DNA from: an uncultured Prevotella sp. | GTDB taxonomy: Bacteria > Bacteroidota > Bacteroidia > Bacteroidales > Bacteroidaceae | Direction: 5' to 3' | NCBI GenBank assembly: GCA_934256705.1 | Contig: CAKQPF010000035.1 | Location: forward strand, 1 to 37,153 | Length of the DNA stretch: 37,153 bases | Part shown: positions 32,565 to 37,153 of the stretch, one piece after another | Layout of the letters: each line of letters starts with the position of its first letter | How positions within the stretch are numbered: the stretch's first letter is position 1 | The notes under the pieces: generated by a model | Databases searched by the model: none | The model's input: only the letters and a program-made list of their open reading frames with translations | What the model was told of the DNA's origin: nothing | Position numbers and translations under genes: made by a program

Positions 32565-35500
32565 TATATTTCATTCTAAAGGCTTCATACAGTTTTGCTT
32601 AGTATTGACTGTATGGAGCCTTTTGCTTTGTTCGGCTTGTTCTTCTGAAAATGATGGTATTCAGGAGGTGGATAGGCTGAACGATATTTCTTATGCCACA
32701 AGGTATCAGGATCTTGACTCTTCTCATTCCTATGCAGTAAAAGCATCTCAATTAGCAATGCAAATAGGATATGAAAACGGAATTGCCGAATCTGCCATCA
32801 ATGAGGTTTTTTACGAAATAGCACGACTGAATTACCGAAAGGCAGACTCTCTTCTTTCATTAGCAGACTCGGTTGCGAGTAACGACATCCTTCGTCTTAT
32901 TGTTGAAGTGCAGCGTATGCGTTTGTGTCAAAGACGATCGTTAAACAAAGATTTCTATTTCCACAAGACTAATGCAGACAACGTAATAGAAAAAATAGGC
33001 GACAATCCATCTAATCTTTCACAAAGAGACAAAAAACTATTTACTTACACCATAAGTGAATATGGCATAGTTCTATCCACTTACCTTTACTATGTGAATC
33101 TTTTGAAAGAGTCATCACAGGCATTGCTCAGTATTACAGAAAAAGACAATATTTTTCTCTTGAGCGATACGGCGCAATATCTTGGCTATCTGTACAATGT
33201 CGGTTCGGGAGGTATACTGCGAAACGGCAATAGAAAAGAAAGGTTTCTCAAAGAATTCAATTGCTTGATGCAATGTTATATGATAGCCCGTCATTCTGGT
33301 TACAAGTATTGGGAAGCGAATGCCCTTCAGTCGCTTTCTGAACATCTATCCGATTCCGACCATCTTGTGCTTGTAAAGAAGTATGATTCTGCTAGTCTTA
33401 GATATCTGAATGACGATGCCGTTCCAGATTCTCTTCTCTCTGGCAATCTCGCGGAGCGGTCTCTACAATTGTTTTTACATTATGGCGACCTTTATCAGAT
33501 AGCCGGAGCATGGCGCACACTTTCTCAATGCTATCATCTCATTGGCGACCATGAGGCGCAATTATCATGTCTTCTTAATGCAGTGGATGATTCTCTGATT
33601 TACCAGGCCCCAGACCTTGTGGCTTCCATAGATGAGAAGCTCTCTATCGCTTATTCTGCACTGAATGATAAGCCTGCAAGTGATTTTTATCGAAACCAGT
33701 ACCTTGACATCCAAGATTCTACGAGGCAGGACCGCCAACTGGAAGCTCGAGCCGATGCCTTATCCTCTATTGTCACTCGCACACAATGGTTAATTTCACT
33801 TGTGGTATTTGTGCTTATTGTACTTATACTCGTTGTGGTCTTCCTGATTTACATGCGTCGTCATCGTAATTATTCTGCCCGTGTGAATAATCTCTATGAC
33901 CTCATTGATGCCTGGAGGAAACAAAAAGATACAGAAATAAAAGAAAAGGAAGAGAAGTTGGAAGAATTGGACGAACAGAAACAGATGCTTTCTTTGCAAC
34001 ATGACAATGCTCTGAGAATCAATGTGGAGCAACTTGCAAAGATTGCATATACGCAGAATATAATGCCTCTCATTGACAGAATGCTTCATTCCGTTTCTGT
34101 CAGTGGTAAGCGAGCGCAGATCAGCAAAGAGAATATCGAATATGTTTCTGATATATGTGAGTCAATTCTCAAATACAATGCAAACCTTACATCCTGGGTT
34201 CAACTGCGTAGAGGTCAAGTAGCTCTGCATATTGAGAAATTCCAACTCGATGATTTGCTTGACATAATCTGCCTGAATAATAAATCTTTTTCTCAAAAAG
34301 GAATTAACCTCATCGTGCCCAAAACAAATCTTACAATCAAGGCAGACAAGGTTCTGACTCTTTTCCTTATAAATACAATTGCTGACAATGCGAGAAAATA
34401 CACGCCTTCAGGCGGAACCGTTACCATAAATGCTGTCGAATCAACATCATTTAAAGGTTATGCTGAGATTAGCATTACCGATAATGGACAAGGAATGGAC
34501 AAGGAAAAATGTGATAATCTCTTTGCATACAAACCGATAATTGAAGAAGATGAAAATCTAAAAGTGCAGAAGAATCACGGTTTCGGATTGATGAACTGCC
34601 GAGGAATTATGGACCGATACAGGAAAACAAGCGAACTCTTTTCTCATTGCAGTATAATGGCTGAAAGCGAAAAGGGTAGGGGAACGCGTATTTCTTTCAC
34701 GCTTCCGATGGTTGTCAAGACTCTTTTGCTTTTTTTCAGCCTTCTGATGTCTGTTTCATCCATCAATCCTTGCCAAGCCCAACCTGCAGCGAGGACTAAA
34801 GATTCGCTCAATATGTTTGCAGATTCCGTCTATCATTCCAATGTAAACGGATATTATTCTTCTGCCATTGATTATGCAGATTCATGCTTTGTAATCCTCA
34901 ACAAGAAGTATAAAGCACTCAAATTACCAGGTAAAAACGACACTCTCTCATTGCAGTTCAATGGTGCAGATCTGCGTTGGTATGACAAGAAAGTGCCTGT
35001 GGATTATGGTATTATAATATTCCTTCGTAATGAAATAGCTGTTTCAGCGCTCGCACTTCACGATTGGTCGCTTTATGAGGATAACAATAAGGCTTATACA
35101 AGACTCTATAAGTTGTGTTCACGTGATACTACGCTCAATTCATACTGCAGAAAGATGGAAGAGGCAGAGCAGACAAATGACATTTCCATTATTGTACTTG
35201 CAGTTCTGTTTGCACTTCTCGCCGCTGTTTTCTGGTGGTTTTATCTTAGAGACGTCATCAAGCACAGAAAGAGTTTTTCGCATATCAAGCGATTGATAGA
35301 GATACTAAAGGATGATGGCGATGGAAAAACTGTACTTTCTCATTTGACGGATGAGCATATAAACAGATATGCTCTTGAAGTGCAAGAGGTTGCCAAAAAT
35401 ATCAAGCGCACAATCATTGATAATAATTCCACTATCCAAATCTTGGCTGAAAAGGAACAATTAGTTCGGGATGAAGTGGCTTGCATACAGATGGAATGTG

Positions 35501-36183
35501 ATAGATTATATGTTTCTAACAGTATAATTGACAATACTTTAAGTGCTTTGAAGCATGAGACCATGTACTATCCGTCACGCATCAATCAGCTCGTAAAAGA
35601 ATACATCAATGAGAATTATTCTGATGGACAATCTCAAATGCCAATCAGACGGGAAAATAGCAGCACAGGAAACAGTGAGAATGTAAAGGATATGTTTGAT
35701 ATAATATCCTATTACAGAAATATTTACGCAATGTTATCCCAACAAGCGAATCATAACGAGTACAATTCTATTATGATAAATAGAATCGGTATGAGAGAGT
35801 TGAAATTCAATTTTGACCCAATTGTCAACACATTAACGCATGAAGGAGAGACAAAGGTATTGGTAAGCAAATCTCTCATGGATTATCTTTGTGCCATTCT
35901 GAAAAAACGAAATGGGAAACAGATACCATTGGTCGACTCTACGGAAAGGCATAAGAATTATCTTACCATAAATGTCGTTTGTAAGAATATTTCAATGTCA
36001 GACAATGAAGTATCAGATCTGTTTTCTCTTTCATCTAATGATTTTGACTTCTTGATTATAAGACAGATACTTCGTGAAATCGGAACAATAACCAACTGTT
36101 TCGCAACAGGAATTATTGCTAAAAACATCCAATACGAATCAAATTCAGCTTTATTGCTTATTGTAACCTTGCCTTGCAATTGA
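32545..36183 (+). CDS. Giant multi-pass sensor histidine-kinase-like protein, DUF5112/DUF5113-like
   Basis: A 1212-residue protein with this order: N-terminal signal or lipoprotein leader (LTVWSLLLCSACSS), helical TPR-like extracytoplasmic domain (to about 410), membrane segment 415-437, coiled coil (about 455-495), a dimerisation-like helix pair (about 495-560), an HATPase domain with N-box Asn615, G1 DNGQG (646-650), G2 GFG (679-681) and GRG (711-713), a second signal-like segment from Met722, another extracytoplasmic domain, a membrane segment at 880-902 and a coiled-coil tail. Where kinases carry HELRTPL this protein has TQNIMPL (Thr503). No response regulator is adjacent. The start is GTG 32545 or GTG 32557, both overlapping the end of kdgA. 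The terminator at 36196-36234 follows. Confidence 0.85.
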   Translation: MQRLVHNIFHSKGFIQFCLVLTVWSLLLCSACSSENDGIQEVDRLNDISYATRYQDLDSSHSYAVKASQLAMQIGYENGIAESAINEVFYEIARLNYRKADSLLSLADSVASNDILRLIVEVQRMRLCQRRSLNKDFYFHKTNADNVIEKIGDNPSNLSQRDKKLFTYTISEYGIVLSTYLYYVNLLKESSQALLSITEKDNIFLLSDTAQYLGYLYNVGSGGILRNGNRKERFLKEFNCLMQCYMIARHSGYKYWEANALQSLSEHLSDSDHLVLVKKYDSASLRYLNDDAVPDSLLSGNLAERSLQLFLHYGDLYQIAGAWRTLSQCYHLIGDHEAQLSCLLNAVDDSLIYQAPDLVASIDEKLSIAYSALNDKPASDFYRNQYLDIQDSTRQDRQLEARADALSSIVTRTQWLISLVVFVLIVLILVVVFLIYMRRHRNYSARVNNLYDLIDAWRKQKDTEIKEKEEKLEELDEQKQMLSLQHDNALRINVEQLAKIAYTQNIMPLIDRMLHSVSVSGKRAQISKENIEYVSDICESILKYNANLTSWVQLRRGQVALHIEKFQLDDLLDIICLNNKSFSQKGINLIVPKTNLTIKADKVLTLFLINTIADNARKYTPSGGTVTINAVESTSFKGYAEISITDNGQGMDKEKCDNLFAYKPIIEEDENLKVQKNHGFGLMNCRGIMDRYRKTSELFSHCSIMAESEKGRGTRISFTLPMVVKTLLLFFSLLMSVSSINPCQAQPAARTKDSLNMFADSVYHSNVNGYYSSAIDYADSCFVILNKKYKALKLPGKNDTLSLQFNGADLRWYDKKVPVDYGIIIFLRNEIAVSALALHDWSLYEDNNKAYTRLYKLCSRDTTLNSYCRKMEEAEQTNDISIIVLAVLFALLAAVFWWFYLRDVIKHRKSFSHIKRLIEILKDDGDGKTVLSHLTDEHINRYALEVQEVAKNIKRTIIDNNSTIQILAEKEQLVRDEVACIQMECDRLYVSNSIIDNTLSALKHETMYYPSRINQLVKEYINENYSDGQSQMPIRRENSSTGNSENVKDMFDIISYYRNIYAMLSQQANHNEYNSIMINRIGMRELKFNFDPIVNTLTHEGETKVLVSKSLMDYLCAILKKRNGKQIPLVDSTERHKNYLTINVVCKNISMSDNEVSDLFSLSSNDFDFLIIRQILREIGTITNCFATGIIAKNIQYESNSALLLIVTLPCN

Positions 36184-36195
36184 CAATAATTAGAA

Positions 36196-36246
36196 AATCA
36201 GAATTATTTTGATAATGAATAAATAATTCTGATTACTAACTTTTTC
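36196..36246 (+). terminator. Terminator of the kdgK-kdgA-sensor operon
   Basis: Arms 36196-36209 and 36221-36234 pair perfectly over 14 bases with an 11-base loop, 13 bases past the sensor gene stop. ACTAACTTTTTCT follows. Confidence 0.8.
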
Positions 36247-36420
36247 TATATATTAACATCTTTTTGTGAATGCACGTTATGATAAATAAGAAAAGGAATG
36301 CTCAGTTCTGATTGCTCTCCTGTCGCTCTATTTGAGAATTCTTAAAATTCAGATGTGGTTTGCCTCTTAATATATAGATTCCACTGTAACCATCCGAAAT
36401 CCGCCGTATTGTTGAAATAA

Positions 36421-36452
36421 AAAAATCTCGCGAAGTTATTCGCGAGATTTTT
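36421..36452. terminator. Hairpin at the end of the IS66 transposase gene
   Basis: AAAAATCTCGCGA (36421-36433) and TCGCGAGATTTTT (36440-36452) pair perfectly over 13 bases with a 6-base loop. The stop codon of the transposase (36436-36438) is inside the loop. The A/T-rich flanks make it a terminator in both directions. Confidence 0.8.
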
Positions 36453-37059
36453 TATAATAGTAAGGAAGCATCAGTCTGATTTGTTCGGGTGGAGTATCGT
36501 CATGGAGATTCTGTAATACATCGGTAAGCCATTGCAGTGGATTGATTCCTACGATATCGCAGCTTTCTATCAACGAATAGAAAACGGCATTGTCAAGGGC
36601 TCCGCTGTCGCTTTTGCTGAACAGGTAATTCTTTCTACCCAACACTGATGGACGCTGGTTGCGCTCCACGGGGTTGTTATCAATATGGTAACGACCATCA
36701 AGGGCATAGCGACGAAGACGCGGCCACAGTTTATAAGCATAGTCAAGTGCCTTACCCATAGGATCGGATGGAGTGCACTGCGTGTGTACATTCTCCATCC
36801 ATTTCTCCATAGCATCCATGATGGGTATTGCCTTTGACCTGCGTTCCTCGGCTATCTTGTCATATGTTGCCCCCTCCGCTCTAAGGTTCGCTTCAAGTTC
36901 ATAGAGTAGCGTTAGCCATTTCACCGCCTGTACTGCCAGTTCGGGATGCGATGACTGGGCATCGGTGAATTTACGGCGCACGTGGGCCATGCAACCCAAC
37001 AAGGTCACATTGTCCTGTAGCTCAAAATAATCATATTGGTATAGGCGTTTAGAGCGCAC
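36436..37059 (-). pseudogene. IS66 transposase, C-terminal fragment
   Basis: The fragment of about 207 residues covers the C-terminal portion of an IS66-family transposase (TnpC), usually around 500 residues. It shows VTLLGCMAHVRRKFTDAQ, the DNNPVERNQRP segment that contains the last catalytic Glu, GRKNYLFSKSDSGALDNAVF and the IS66 C-terminal domain with ESCDIVGINPLQWLTDVL. The only in-frame start is a GTG at 37059, two codons after a TAA, and the first few residues (to about RLY) do not look like IS66. The N-terminal half and the first two catalytic Asp residues are absent, so the fragment should be inactive. Confidence 0.85.
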
Positions 37060-37153
37060 TACTTAAAAATAATTCCGTACCTTTCCTCTATAAAACGAAA
37101 ATGATTTCCCTCGCAAAGGTAACTAAAACAAGGGAGTTTGCCTTTTCCTCGTA

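Larger units (their letters stand above)
36386..37059 (-). mobile_element. Truncated IS66-family insertion sequence, right part
   Basis: The remaining part consists of the 3' end of the transposase gene, its trailing hairpin at 36421-36452 and a candidate right inverted repeat starting at 36386 (GTAACCATCCGAAATCCGCC). IS66 elements typically begin with GTAA-type ends, which is why I propose this boundary. The left part of the element is missing: the transposase similarity stops near 37045. The left terminus is not in the window. Confidence 0.65.

Overview
The window looks like chromosomal DNA from a Bacteroidales bacterium, most likely Prevotella or a close relative. The evidence is as follows. 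Several genes have promoters of the Bacteroidetes type (TTTG, about 19-22 bases, then TAnnTTTG). The tmRNA encodes the tag GENSYALAA. The protein families are typical of the group: DUF4301, an OmpP1/FadL-like porin, a T9SS-tail-like small protein, a malic enzyme-phosphotransacetylase fusion, a GT3-like glycogen synthase, and a very large DUF5112/DUF5113-like sensor kinase. The species cannot be named from the sequence alone.

Layout. 1-484: repeat-rich non-coding DNA. 485-4327 (minus): malic enzyme fusion and radA. 4547-7503 (plus): a substrate-binding-like lipoprotein overlapping a large TPR-like protein. 7466-11180 (minus): an envelope block made of a tail-like small secreted protein, an L,D-transpeptidase, an ECF sigma factor, a probable anti-sigma protein and a Spy/CpxP-like periplasmic protein. 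11522-13039 (plus): DUF4301, ending at a 29-bp perfect hairpin shared with the convergent FadL-like porin (13166-14800, minus). A 14-bp x6 tandem repeat separates the porin from a Trp/Tyr-rich secreted protein. 15850-16933: a gene-free kilobase with two distinct repeat structures. 16934-18948 (plus): DUF1015 and a YigZ/IMPACT protein. 19110-19610 (minus): a small exported protein. 19781-24056 (plus): glycogen synthase and alpha-glucan phosphorylase, which together make and break down glycogen. 24237-24522: tRNA-Ser(GCU) and two identical tRNA-Glu(CUC) genes with their own promoter and terminator. 24809-25750: a glucosaminidase with two LysM repeats. 26208-26602: tmRNA. 26778-27506 (minus): an unknown protein.

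27651-36183 is a hexuronate/ketodeoxygluconate catabolic locus built around a divergent intergenic region. Leftward run a LacI-type regulator and altronate dehydratase (uxaA). Rightward run KDG kinase (kdgK), KDPG aldolase (kdgA) and a 1212-residue sensor protein whose start overlaps kdgA. The enzymes would convert altronate to KDG, then KDPG, then pyruvate and glyceraldehyde-3-phosphate. Two features here are unusual. The regulator has an 80-residue basic N-terminal extension with an AT-hook-like motif. The sensor keeps its ATP-binding boxes but appears to lack the usual phospho-accepting histidine, and it has an internal signal-peptide-like segment leading to a second extracytoplasmic domain. 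The window ends in a truncated IS66-family transposase (36436-37059), whose probable right terminus lies near 36386.

All calls were made by reading the sequence. No database search, folding program or alignment was run.
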